Made by a program: the position numbers and the translations under genes | NCBI GenBank assembly: GCA_025504975.1 | Contig: JANUWI010000014.1 | Coordinates: 124,001-188,000 of the forward strand | Reading direction: 5' to 3' | DNA length: 64,000 nucleotides | Origin: Plenodomus lindquistii | Taxonomy: Eukaryota > Ascomycota > Dothideomycetes > Pleosporales > Leptosphaeriaceae | The notes under the pieces: model-generated | Told to the model about the DNA's origin: nothing | Database searches by the model: none | The model's input: the letters and a program-made list of their open reading frames with translations, nothing else | Shown here: one piece after another, positions 25,201 through 35,669 of the stretch | How positions within the stretch are numbered: position 1 is the first letter of the stretch | How the letters are laid out: each line of letters opens with the position of its first letter

Positions 25201-26356
25201 TCGTCCTTGGTGTAGTCCTGGGGGAGCTTGCCCTTGCGGTCTCGGCGAAAGGGGTCGGCGCCGTTGAGCAGCAGCAGCTGGGCCAGCTTGACGTCCTTCT
25301 TCTTGGCAGCCTCGTGCAAGAGGGTGCCGCCTGCATCGATGACGACGGGGTCTGTTGCAAACTCGCCGCCGTTGACGTCCAGGGTGCTCTTGATGCGCTC
25401 GTCCTGCAGTGTCTTCTCCAAAGCCTCGAGGTCGCCGGTAGCCACCATGTTCTGTATGCGCTTGACGTTGGTGTCGATGAAGATGGAGCGCGACAGCTGC
25501 AGCTGCTGGAAAATGTCGGGGGTGCGGGCGAGGTCGAGCGGAGACTGGCCGCTGTAGTTTGTGACCGAGTCGTTGATGCCGGGCTGGTCGAGCAGCATGC
25601 GCACGACGGGGGCGCGGCCGAGGGTGGCGGCCAGGTGGAGGGGCGTGTTGCCGTCGCGGTCGCGGCCGTTGATGTCCATGGGCGAGTCGGGCGTGGCCGT
25701 GGCGTTGGACAGGACAAAGTCGATGACGGGCACCTCTGCACACTGCACGGCCAGGTGCAGGATCGAGGTGCCCTCGGAGCGGGCGCTGGGCAGCTGCAGC
25801 GAGGAGCGGGCCTCGTCGCCGCCCTCGGTCTGGTCGCGGATGGCGCGCGAGATGGCGGCCGTGTCGCCGTTGCGCAGCGACTCGAAGACGCGGAACAGCT
25901 TGACCGACTGCTCAATCGACGAGGCCTTGGGCGTGGGCGAGCTCGGCGACGGCTGGTGGCTGGCCGCCGCCGGGCTCAGGCTGTCGTGGGCCGTGTTGGG
26001 GCTCGCCATGTTGCCCGTCGATGCGTGCGCCGCGTGCTTCTTGGGCTGGCCGTGCGAATGCGAATGCGAATGCAGCGAGGCCGCTGACGAGGCCGGCGGG
26101 GAGCTGTCGTGGGCGCTGCTGGCGGCGGCGGCGGCGGCCGTGTCGACTGGCGGGGGATAGGTGACGTCGTTTCTCGACGAGACGCGCGAGAGGAGATTCT
26201 TGACGGCGCCCGACTTGGAGCGCTTGTGCCTGGAGCCCCACGATTAGCTGCTGCTCGCTGTGTCTGCCATGGCTGGACGCTGGACAGCCTGCTCGAGGCG
26301 TCGAGGGTTCCCCGCCATGGCGGGCGGGCATGCCAGCTGCCGACTTACCCTTCCAT
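22258..26356 (-). CDS. Oxysterol-binding protein, ankyrin-PH-ORD type (Osh1/Osh2-like)
   Basis: Lipid-transfer protein moving sterol or phosphoinositide at membrane contact sites. Proposed minus-strand exons are 26356-26349, 26229-24962, 24909-24580, 24529-23529, 23478-23125 and 23070-22258, giving 1,257 residues. The first coding exon is 8 bases (ATGGAAGG); it joins to HKRSKSGAVKNLLSRVSS in frame. Ankyrin repeats span about 130-350 (DGNTPLHLAATLGRAPVV, GGTLLHEAAKKKDVKLAQ). The PH domain spans about 395-490 (MKGYLKKWTNYTSGYKLRWF). An acidic linker contains a likely FFAT motif, EEFFDAVGA at about 780, which would bind ER VAP proteins. The ORD domain carries the signature EQVSHHPP. The intron at 24530-24579 uses AACAG; the nearer CAG breaks frame. 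If the 8-base exon is wrong, translation could begin at the ATG at 26009. Confidence 0.93.
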
Positions 26357-27101
26357 GGTGGGCGTGATTGGTCGTGGGCGGCCCTTGCCCTTTTCCTACC
26401 GAGCGCTGTGGCGGGCCTTTGCCAGACGCGTGCGTGGGTGCGTAGTGGGGGGAGTCTAGAGTGCAGCCTCCAGAATACAAGGCAGACAGCGCCCAGGGAC
26501 AACGAGCGAGGGAGACGGTGACGGGCTTTTTGTAGTGTTGGGCCTCGAGCGAAGTGTAGACGGTAGCGGGGAGGGGAGCTTCTGGCGCACTTCGCACTTC
26601 GTAGGGGGCGTTCTGGCCGGCGAATCACGAGTATGCGGTCCGCCATTGACCAACAGCCCGCTGCCATGGCACGTCCACATGCAGTGTCGCCATGCATGCG
26701 AACCCTTCTTTTCCAGACGCCTGCTGCTATCTAGCGCAAGCATAGCACAGCCAGTGCTCCTAGAGTAGACGGTACTGCACAGTAGAGTGTACAGGTAGGT
26801 GCATTACCATTCAGCCATTGCGTACAATGGCTACCATGGAATTCTTTTGTGTCGTAGGTCGAGATTCCGATTGGACAAATTCTCGTCTGATATGCCCACG
26901 GCAACGGCCGCGGCCACTTGTCTACAAACGTCATGGTAACACGGCTCCACGGCAACTAAGCCTCACAAGCTACGTACAGTACGATATAGGCCTGCTGACT
27001 ATCTACATAGTACATGCCTACATTGACGCATTCGGGCAACCAGCGCGCCACATCATTGGGTGCATGCTCCATCTACACCTAGAATACACGACATTGTGTC
27101 T
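26357..27101. promoter_or_regulatory. OSBP upstream / ATP12 downstream region
   Basis: 745 bases. It holds the OSBP leader (26,357-26,700, GC-rich) and the ATP12 3' region. Chance open frames occur on both strands and none is supported. Confidence 0.45.
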
Positions 27102-28211
27102 CTACGACAGTGATCCGCCCATCAGGATGATGGAACTGCCCAGCTGTCTCCGCAGGTCCTCCTTCTCCACGTCGTGCGTGTCCTCGACTTCGCCCCACTG
27201 CCGTATCTGCCAATTCACTTCCAGGCTCGAAGCGTGGGCTGCGTCTTCGATTCCAAAGCGACTAGCCTCTGTCTCAATCGTCCTCCGCGACTGCGCAAAG
27301 GCCTCGCCCCATTCGTGTACAAGGCGCGCGCTGACGAGCAAGCTTTTGGAGGCCAGCACTGCGCGCTCGAGGCCTGCAAGCTCGAATGCAGGAAGGCCTG
27401 CACACCACCCACGGATGACTTGCTGCGTCGTTTCTGGCTGCGCGACGGGAATGATGCTGTCGGGGTCGAGCGTGGGCTTGATCTCCACGCCAGGCCACAC
27501 ATGTGTTGTGAGGTAGGCGATGATGGTGGTGGCCACCTCTTCCTGCAGCTCGCGCAGTGTCTTGCCTTGTTGCTTGACGTCGTTCATGACCTTTTCGGGT
27601 GCCCAGCACAGAAGCGTGTCGGTTCCAAGCACGCGCATGACGTAGCTGAGGATGTCGTCCCTGATGTTTGTGCGCCCTTGCTTGTCGGCGGCCTCAATGG
27701 CAAGGGCGCGCGCCGCGAGTGAGGTCATGGGTATGTAGTCGGCCTTGAGGGCCTGCTGGGCGCTCATGAGCAGGTCCCACTCGAGCGCAATGGCCGTGGC
27801 CAGCTGATGCTTGGAGGGCGGGACGGTGAGAATCTGCTTGTTGGGCATGCGGACGGGTCGGTGGTCGAGGAAGACCTGCAGGCCGCCGTCGCCCTCCTTG
27901 ACATGGACGTCCTTCCAGAAGCGCTTGGCCAGCATGTTCTTGGGCTTGTTGGCCGGCGAGTAGACGTCGCGCATCTCGCGCGCCTGCTTCATCATGTCGG
28001 CCTGCTTCCGCTTGCGCGCCACGCGGGCCATGGCCTCGGAGGGCTCGGGCGTGGGGCTCGCAGGCGGCTTGCCAGGCACTGCTGGGTGTGGCAGCGGGGT
28101 GGCGCCGCGGGTGGCTGTCGTGTGCAGGCATTGGTAGAGGGGCCGATGGGGCGGTCGGGCGGCATAGGCGTGGCGGCGCAGTGTTTGCAGCGCCGGGCGG
28201 AGGGAGTCCAT
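27102..28211 (-). CDS. ATP12: Mitochondrial F1-ATPase assembly chaperone Atp12
   Basis: Matrix chaperone that binds free F1 alpha subunit and allows alpha3beta3 assembly of ATP synthase. Uninterrupted 369-codon frame. The N-terminus (MDSLRPALQTLRRHAYAARP) is rich in Arg, Ser and Leu with no acidic residues, as expected of a matrix targeting peptide. The Atp12 core starts about residue 85 (KRFWKDVHVKEGDGGLQVFL, then DHRPVRMPNKQILTVP). It continues with ALEWDLLMSAQQALK, the TSLAARALA segment, LGTDTLLCWAPE, and a conserved C-terminal VNWQIRQWGEVEDTHDVEKE. Order and length match fungal Atp12. It is divergent from the Zn2Cys6 gene. Confidence 0.96.
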   Translation of the reverse strand: MDSLRPALQTLRRHAYAARPPHRPLYQCLHTTATRGATPLPHPAVPGKPPASPTPEPSEAMARVARKRKQADMMKQAREMRDVYSPANKPKNMLAKRFWKDVHVKEGDGGLQVFLDHRPVRMPNKQILTVPPSKHQLATAIALEWDLLMSAQQALKADYIPMTSLAARALAIEAADKQGRTNIRDDILSYVMRVLGTDTLLCWAPEKVMNDVKQQGKTLRELQEEVATTIIAYLTTHVWPGVEIKPTLDPDSIIPVAQPETTQQVIRGWCAGLPAFELAGLERAVLASKSLLVSARLVHEWGEAFAQSRRTIETEASRFGIEDAAHASSLEVNWQIRQWGEVEDTHDVEKEDLRRQLGSSIILMGGSLS

Positions 28212-28704
28212 GGCTGTTTGGCGGCGATGATGTCTGATGTCTGAGGGCGATGGAATGGGATGGGAGGGTCGGCGCCGGCATTAACTTTTTACAGGCGCAG
28301 GGCCAGCCCCAAGCGGGCTAGCACGGTAGCACGGCGAAGCTCCGCAATCTGGGGCAACTAGTCTCACTCCACAGCGCACACGCACACGCACACGCGCGTC
28401 CGTCGCATACGTTATGGGCCCAGGCGTGGCGTGGCCATCAACCTTGGATTGCCAGTCGAGCTGCACGCCGCCTGCGAACATGCGCCTGCTCCCCCACGGC
28501 CGCCCTTGTTGCCCTGCACCCTCGCCACCGCTCCGAAGGGCCTGCGACTGACGTGCCTGGCCTGCGCTGCGCTGCGCTGCGGCTACCCCACTCCGCCAGC
28601 CATTCCTCCGCTCCGCTTCCTTGGTCGCCGTCCGCCTCATCGAGGCCCCCGATGCCGACAGAGTTCCCCCCGATCCGCCTCTGCACCCTCGCCCATCTGT
28701 TTTC
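28212..28704. promoter_or_regulatory. Divergent promoter region, ATP12 / Zn2Cys6 factor
   Basis: 493 bases between two divergent ATGs. It includes a short alternating CA/CG tract (28,376-28,398, ACACGC units) and GC-rich leader sequence. No operator could be assigned. Confidence 0.5.
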
Positions 28705-31700
28705 ATGAATCAAGCGTCTGCATCGTCCGCCAATGCGCCCAAACCCATCCGCTTCGTCACCAACCACGACGGGCCCTATGCGAAGCGGCGCAGGATCAAC
28801 TCGGCCTGCTTGACGTGCCGGCGCAAAAAGACGCGTTGTTCTGGTGAGCCTGGCCGTCGACGACCATGTGTGTAGCAGTGGACCCCAACGGCTGACTAGA
28901 CATTAGGCGAGAGGCCTTTCTGTGGAACATGCACGCAGAACAAACACGACTGCGCTGGCTACGGCGACGACAATGGCCCAGCTGACGCCAGCAGAGACGC
29001 GAAAAAGGCCGTCCGGCGGGGGAGCACCACCACCAACACTACGCCTCCTACTACCAACATCAATGCCAGTGCCAATGCCAATGCCAATGCCAATGCCAAC
29101 ACGACCACCAACTCGCCCGCCCGCAAAGTCCAACAGCCCATCGACCCCCGGCTCACCCGCCCGCTCCTTCCTCACACTTTGTCCTCCGCGTCGCACTTGT
29201 CAGACTCGAGTCTCCCCCACCCGTCACCCAAGAGAGAAGACGATGGGGGCAGCACGAGCAGCGCGGGCCTGCGCCTGAGCACGCGCAACAGGATGCCGTA
29301 CTTCAGGTACTTTGGCCCCACCGCTATCGTGCCTGGCCTGCGTCAGATGGTCGTCAAGGTGCGCGCGAAACAGCATGGCAGCGCCCACACGACATCTGAC
29401 CGTATGTCTACCCTAGCACCCTCTTCGTCTCATCCATGCCCCACCCGCTAACTCCACCAGAACATGCACAAGACTCGTCGCCCACGCAAGCATCCAATGC
29501 CTCTCCTCCAGCACCCGAGGCTCGCACACCTCTGGAGATACCCGTCTATGATGCCTCGGCCATGTCCCCAAGTCCCTTGATAACCCACCTCTGCAAGCTC
29601 TTCTTCGTCCACCTGGGATGTTCCTTTCCCTTCCTGCAACGAGATCGATTCATGCGTGACCTCGAAGAGAAGCAAGTCGACGCCATTCTGGTCGACGCCG
29701 TGTGTGCATTGGCCGCTCGCTTCTCCACGCATCCCATGTTGGTAGGAACCAGCGATCACCACAGCAGCGCCAGCAGTGATACGGCCAGGACTCAGCCATC
29801 CGAGTACGGTCACGCGTTCGCGCAACGTGCAAAGTCGGCTATCCCAGACGCCTTCCCCTGCCCTAGCGTTGCCGTTGTGCAGGCTGCGCTGTTGCTTGCG
29901 TACGATGAGTTTGGCGCCAGCCGCGATAGTGGCTTGTGGATGTATCTGGGTATCGCAATTCGAATGGCACAGGACTTGGGTATGCAGACACTACAGGGGC
30001 TGAAATACGAGGGACGGAACGGGCCCACCCCAAACTCCATCAAGACTGATCCTCAGAGTGTAGTGTCCCACCCAGAGCAAGTGCAGCACTCAGCATCAGA
30101 TACGAGTGTCGAAGAACAGGAGCAGAGGGCCGTCGAGCGTGAAAGACTGGACACTTTTTGGTCCATCTTCTTCCTTGATCGTGTCATCTCCTCGGGCACT
30201 GGTCGCCCAGTCACACTGCGGGATCGTGATATCGAAATCTCTTTTCCCTCCATGGATGAGGTCGATTCAGCTTCTGGCTGGCCATCGCCATACCCAGCAC
30301 TAATACGGATAATCCACCTGTATGGCCGAGTGACCGATCTGCTCAACAGGGTCAGAGACGCATCCGACATCACCACTGATCTCCAGACGCACCTCGCGGC
30401 CTTGGAAGACCGTCTGACTCTTATCTACCAGAACCTTTCACCAAAACTCCATTTCAATGCGGTCAATTTCCAGCAATACGTCAAGATAAAACAAGGGACT
30501 AACTTTCTACTGCTCCATTGTTGGTTCCATACGCTGATTGTACTATTGCATCAACCAACCCTGCTCAAGACCTTGGAAGGGACGCCGCAATCTCTCTCAA
30601 CTAATAGTCGGGAATTGTCAATGTCTTCAGCCAAAACAGTGGCCGACATTCTAGCCTTCACCGAACTCATCGATGCGAAGAGCGGATTGGGCAATCCCTT
30701 CACCAGGTTTGTTTTGCAATTTTCGATATAACCCTAAGCGAAAGGCCAATCTTCATCCTTAGATCTTGTTCAGGCACTGACTTCGGTTTAGTCAACCAAT
30801 CTATATCGCAGCTTGCGCTTTTCTCAAGGAGACCGCAATCCATTCTGCATCTTCCCGACCTCACTCACGCCCATCAAGTCCCGGCCGATACGCTGAGCAG
30901 GAGAGGAGGCAAACTACAAACAGCTCACTGGATCGCTTGGAGCCCGTAAACGAGCATGATCAAAAGCAGGCAGCCAAGCACACGTTGCTAGCTTCTGCTG
31001 CTAATCAAAACTACCAACGATGCTATCGCGCTTTAAAGGCCACAGAAACATACTGGGCTGGTGTCAAGTACATCTTGACTGTACTAGACCAAAAGGCGAA
31101 GGGTGTGGGCGACCCTTTGTTGTATACAAGAGAGGAGATGGAGAGTGCTCTGGAAGCTCCCCGACCAGAACCGTCATTCACAAGTCCCGGCTGGCGACGA
31201 AAGCTCAGTTGGGGCACCTATCTCACGGCGGAGAGTTCTGATAACGAAATGGCCAAGGTGGCTGCCGCAATGAGAAAGGGTACAACACCGACTATACCTG
31301 GGTCGCCTTTGGTACATCCCAGTCAAGGTAAGCATTTCATTGTGTCGATGATTTTCCTGTGTTGGAGTCGGAAATATCTCTGACGCGAGGTCTTGGTTGA
31401 ACGATGTTTGGAGTCTTCTGGTTAGGAACTCTGTATAACGCATCCGCTAACCATGCTTACAGCAATTGGGTGGTCGCTGACAGGCACAATGAACTCGCCA
31501 TCGACCAATGTGGCCGTGATGTACACGTCTGAAAACAATGACGGGCGTACCAGCAAAGGCACCCCATCGAAACTTGCTCCTGCCAGCACTCAACCTTCTA
31601 TCGCATCGCTCATGTCGGATCCCCCAATTAAATTTGAGTCCCATCAAAGTCTACCCTCGCCATCGACGTTTGGCAATTTCGATCCGAGTTCTATGCCCCC

Positions 31701-32130
31701 TCCACCATCGACTGTAAACTTCAATGGCGCCTCGGCGCCAGACCCGGTCCTCGTATCGGATGCTGATCTCCTCCTCAATCTTCATTCCCCGTTCGCCGCC
31801 GGATCGCCTACAAACACACGAACTTCTCTACACGGTACGTCGCCGTATGCGAGAGCTCCGCCTCTGGACAACAACCACTCAATTCAACTCCAACGCCCGC
31901 ACAATGAAATTTCCCCCACATTCGGCACCTTCTCGACGCCGTCAGATAACACGTTTGGCGACATGGTGATAGACACACAGGATATTGACATGTCCGTTCT
32001 AGGTGCAGATATGATGCCTTGGGATCTAGAGTACTTGCCCCATGACATGCTCTACTTCGGTGACGGCGGCTTTGGGGCCAGTGCTTTTGGGGCCGACGGC
32101 GCATCCAGCGACCATCATGCAGGAGCATGA
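28705..32130 (+). CDS. Zn(II)2Cys6 transcription factor with fungal_trans domain
   Basis: DNA-binding regulator of unknown targets. Exons 28705-28843, 28907-29401, 29461-30706, 30792-31327 and 31463-32130 join in frame to 1,027 residues. The binuclear zinc cluster uses Cys35, 38, 45, 52, 55 and 62 (C-x2-C-x6-C-x6-C-x2-C-x6-C), preceded by a basic AKRRR stretch. The first intron splits the cluster at Gly47. A low-complexity NANANAN run follows at about 100. A conserved block, RNRMPYFRYFGPTAIVPGL, lies at about 180. The fungal_trans middle homology domain runs from about 245 to 520 (LITHLCKLFFVHLGCSFPFL, LLAYDEFGASRDSGLWMYLG). The C-terminus is Ser/Pro/Asp-rich and acidic, a plausible activation domain. 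I cannot assign an orthologue. Confidence 0.92.
29062..29098 (+). repeat. GCCAAT hexanucleotide tandem repeat, coding
   Basis: About six units of GCCAAT (one variant GCCAGT) encode alternating Ala-Asn in the linker behind the zinc cluster of the transcription factor. Such repeats vary in copy number between strains. Confidence 0.8.
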
Positions 32131-33130
32131 GAAGGCTTTTTCGATGTACATCAGAGCTTGTCATCATTATTGCGAATTTCCGGACAAGGTTGTGGAGCAA
32201 TGAGTTCTTCAGGATACCCCATTTGCGACATGCACGGGAAAAGGATTTTGTGCTGTACTTACTACCAGCGTGGAACAATTTCAAATAGGTTACTATCGGA
32301 CATGTATAATATAGCTTCGACATCATGTCATTCAATTTGTGCCATACACTATCAATTTTAGACGCAAGTTGTCTCGATTGTGAGCTCAGTCTACTGCGTG
32401 TCGCAATATAACATGCAGGCTGAACAACCTTCCGTGGATATGTCATCAATTTCATAGAGAAGGGAAAGGTGGTTGTAGAGGCAGCACCCCAAGCGCAACC
32501 TGCTCATGCTGCTATGGCTGCGCGTGAAGCGAAGGACGATGCTGTACCCATAGCTCACTCCAAGGACCAAAGAGATCAGCGCGTCGTTTCTCAAATAACG
32601 GAAATTGAAATCAACACAATGCCAAAGTGTACACAGTGTTTGCCAGTCACAAGTGCGGATAAGCTTTGTTTCTGCCAAGCATCGCTGTGTGTTGAGAGTG
32701 GCAATTGCCTTGACCCGGCATCAACGCGCCCCAGATACGGCTTGAGAGCACTGTATCTACTCTACAAAAGGGTTCGTATTTATCATGTCCCTAAATTATC
32801 TTAATAACAAAAATCCCAAGCCTATATGGCAGCAAGGAGATAACAAAACCACGCGGGTATAGTACAAATATATTTTTATTCCTCCTAGAGAATGCACGTC
32901 CCATTTAGAGCCTTAAGTGGACCTCTTAGTGTGCCATGTTAGCTACAGTAGATAATACTCGGAACTTAATAAACACAATTTCCTTTATATGGAATGTCGA
33001 GACGCTACTTTTAGCTTTTACTTATGGCTTTCGTGCTCTTCTTACGTCAAGCTGATAACGTCAGCTAAGGAAGGGAGTACATTCAAAAACGACGAGTGTT
33101 TTCACCAAGTCCCATTCCAGCCCACTCTTG
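32131..33130. other. Intergenic with a dispersed-repeat relic
   Basis: 1 kb between the convergent ends of the Zn2Cys6 factor and the amidase. About 32,770-32,903 is a diverged repeat also present near 48.1 kb (separate entries). Composition turns AT-richer from 32,780 to 33,060. No gene is seen. Confidence 0.55.
32770..32903 (+). repeat. Dispersed repeat copy A
   Basis: Shares with 48,066-48,189 the string AAGCCT, then GCAGCAAGGAGATA, CAAAA-CACG and TCCTCCTAGAGAA-like blocks in the same order and spacing, and GTTCGT at the left end. Many differences are C/T or G/A transitions, as expected of ageing or mild RIP. No coding capacity; element class unknown. Confidence 0.7.
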
Positions 33131-34915
33131 TTAAACATTGTTCACAGGGATATTCTTTTCCAGATAACCATGCCATTTCGGCAAAGTCCGCTTCGGCGCT
33201 CCAGCGCTTGACAACTGGAGGTCCTCAATAGCACTAGCCCACTTCAGCAAGCTACCTTCACTCCACGCAGTACCCATGAGCGCCAGTCCGAACGGCATCC
33301 CTGTGTCGGCATGCACACCCGCTGGAAGCGTAACCATGGGGTACCCAGCTTGTGCTGCAATCTGATAAGTCTGCCCAACATCTGGCGGTACCAGCAACGC
33401 ATCTAGGCGCCGTCCATTATTAATAAGTGCAGCATCGATGCCTTCTTCTCTCGCGCTCCGCTGCGTGAAAGAAAGAGCTTGATAGTACGTTTGATCCATA
33501 TTGCCCTTTGTTTCCAGGGACGCCAGAAATCCATCTTGACCAGAATAAAACGCTGGTATGCCTCGGGGCCAAGGATTTCCACCTTCCGAACCGTCATTGG
33601 CATAATTGTATGTGACAATGTCCTCAAGGCTCTTGATGTTAGTGTTCTCAAGCTCAGAAAGGTAGGCGGCAATGTTGTTGTAGAAGTCTACTTTGACTAC
33701 TGTGTATTCTGATTCGTTGGGGTAGCCACGGGTGGTGCCGTAGTCCCAGTTCCAGCCATTGGGTGAGACGATGGTTCGGTAATTGGGGAGCTCGGTGTTG
33801 TTGAGGACAGTGCCACCAGCGGTCTCGATCATGTGGATGATCGATAACAGGACACTCTGTTGCTCTTCGTCTGCATATACCCAGAAGGAGTGCCAGGGCA
33901 ACCCGAATGTTGCGTTCTGTAGTGCGTACCGATTGCTCAGAAAGGGAATGTAACCACCAGCGGGCGTTCTCCCTTTTTGTGCGAGGGTATAATTATCTCT
34001 GGGATCTGTTCCATAGATGGCATCAAGGGCGTATGCAGCGTCTCGGACTGTTCGCCCGAAGCTACCAACCGTATCTTGATGGATGCTCTCGGGTATCACT
34101 CCCGCACGAGATGTGAGACCAACGGTTGGCTTGATACCTACGAGGGCGTTTCGCTCTGCGGGATTGATGACACTGCCGTCGGTCTCGGTACCAAGTGAGA
34201 AGGCTACCACGTTCGCAGCAACGGCCGCTGCGCTACCAGAACTGCTTCCGCCTGGATTCAGGGTGAGATTGTACGGACTTCGTGCCTGGCCGCCTCTCGC
34301 GGAGTAGCCCTCGGAATAGTTGTTAGACCGCATATCAGCCCATTCTGATAATGTAGCCTTGCCCATCAGTACTGCACCTGCATCTCGTAGCTTTGCGATA
34401 ACATGTGCATCACGCGGCACGACACTGCCCATCAGAGCCCAACTTCCTGCAGTTGTCTCCATTTGGTCTCTCGTAGCAATATTGTCTTTGACAGTGAAGG
34501 GAATCCCATGTAATGGGCCACGTACATGCCCTGCTGCGCGCTCTGTATCGAGTGCAAGGGCGATGTCCTCAGCGTCTGGGTTAAGCTCAATGATTGAATT
34601 GATGTAGTCATCGACCTGACGCGCCCTTTTCAGGTAGCACTTGAGCAGACCGACGCTTGTAAGTGTTCCATCGCTCAGGTAGCCTTGAAGCTCATCAATA
34701 GTAGCCTCTTCGAGTGTAACCGAACCACACTTGAGCATCGGGAATAGATCTGGGGTACCGATGGCATCTTGCGGAGGGAAGTAGTATGGGTATGGCTGCT
34801 GCAGAGAATCCACATTCAAGACTGACGACGACGAGGTTTCCTGCGAACCGCATGTCGATGCTGCGCTTATGGTGATGAGTAACAAGAGGGTAACTACTCG
34901 CGACATGATGTACAT
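33131..34915 (-). CDS. Secreted amidase (amidase-signature family)
   Basis: Amidase-signature hydrolase cleaving a C-N amide bond; substrate unknown. Single exon. The first ATG in frame is at 34915 (594 residues); a second at 34906 starts MSRVVTLLLLITISAAS, and either gives a signal peptide, so export is expected. Numbering from 34915, the Ser-cisSer-Lys triad appears as Lys143 (FTVKDNI), Ser224 (NPGGSSSGS) and Ser248 (GTETDGSV). The GSSSGS box is the family signature, although the more common form is GGSSGG. The C-terminal region contains PAGVHADTGMPFGLALMG, usual for fungal amidases. Several N-x-S/T sites fit a secreted protein. It is convergent with the transcription factor and divergent from the coiled-coil gene. 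Confidence 0.93.
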   Translation of the reverse strand: MYIMSRVVTLLLLITISAASTCGSQETSSSSVLNVDSLQQPYPYYFPPQDAIGTPDLFPMLKCGSVTLEEATIDELQGYLSDGTLTSVGLLKCYLKRARQVDDYINSIIELNPDAEDIALALDTERAAGHVRGPLHGIPFTVKDNIATRDQMETTAGSWALMGSVVPRDAHVIAKLRDAGAVLMGKATLSEWADMRSNNYSEGYSARGGQARSPYNLTLNPGGSSSGSAAAVAANVVAFSLGTETDGSVINPAERNALVGIKPTVGLTSRAGVIPESIHQDTVGSFGRTVRDAAYALDAIYGTDPRDNYTLAQKGRTPAGGYIPFLSNRYALQNATFGLPWHSFWVYADEEQQSVLLSIIHMIETAGGTVLNNTELPNYRTIVSPNGWNWDYGTTRGYPNESEYTVVKVDFYNNIAAYLSELENTNIKSLEDIVTYNYANDGSEGGNPWPRGIPAFYSGQDGFLASLETKGNMDQTYYQALSFTQRSAREEGIDAALINNGRRLDALLVPPDVGQTYQIAAQAGYPMVTLPAGVHADTGMPFGLALMGTAWSEGSLLKWASAIEDLQLSSAGAPKRTLPKWHGYLEKNIPVNNV

Positions 34916-35669
34916 GGGTGAGAAGAGCAGCACAACCTCTCAAGAGTCTCAATAGAATGTTGAGTTGTGTCTTTGTGCGTGTGATGACACGACATGATAC
35001 GCTCGATTCATGTGGCGAATGATAAGCATCCCACTCTTGGGAAACACAGCCTGAGAGCAGCAGCGGCCTTTCCGCCACCAGGTTGAAAGCATGGTCAATC
35101 TGAGGGTCGATCCAAACAATAACATGCTCGACCGTCTTCAACGATGAGCTGAAAGTGTCAGAATTATACACACCGTTGTGTCCGTTGTGTCGCAGGTGCT
35201 GACAGGAGCCAAGAAAACCTAGCCGCTTTGAGCGCGGGGCACCTGTGCTTGCCCATCAATGGGAACCTCGCAAACATGACTTCCAAACGTTATTACAGTG
35301 GAGGCCAATCTTTACAAGTTCTCTGTCTTTGAGGAAGTCCAAATCAGCAGCCCATGGCGCCGCACGCAGACCACAAGGAGCCTAGCTGAGTATCCCAGAC
35401 ACAATCGAAGGCTGTCTGAGACCACTGTGCCACTGCTCTACAACGGCCAGTCATCATCGCACAATTCTGTCAAGCGGTGATTATTCCTTTGAGACCCATC
35501 GTACATAGTAGGATGTAGTTTGAAAGCAGTCACAACGTCGACTTTCCATACTGTCCGTTAACAATGCCACCACAGTGTCGGTCCACTGCACTATTTTTGT
35601 CGAGTGCACGCCTCTTCCTAGCTAAAACTCAACACAACATTCAGACAACCACAACGAAAAATTCACAAC
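34916..35669. promoter_or_regulatory. Divergent region, amidase / coiled-coil protein
   Basis: 754 bases separating two divergent starts. The last 60 bases are a CA-rich leader before the coiled-coil ATG. Nothing else recognised. Confidence 0.45.

Noticed and set aside
25314..26160. Long plus-strand open frames of 257 and 199 codons
   Set aside because: They are antisense to the OSBP ankyrin region. High GC at third positions keeps the opposite strand stop-free; the sense frame has clear domains and splice sites.
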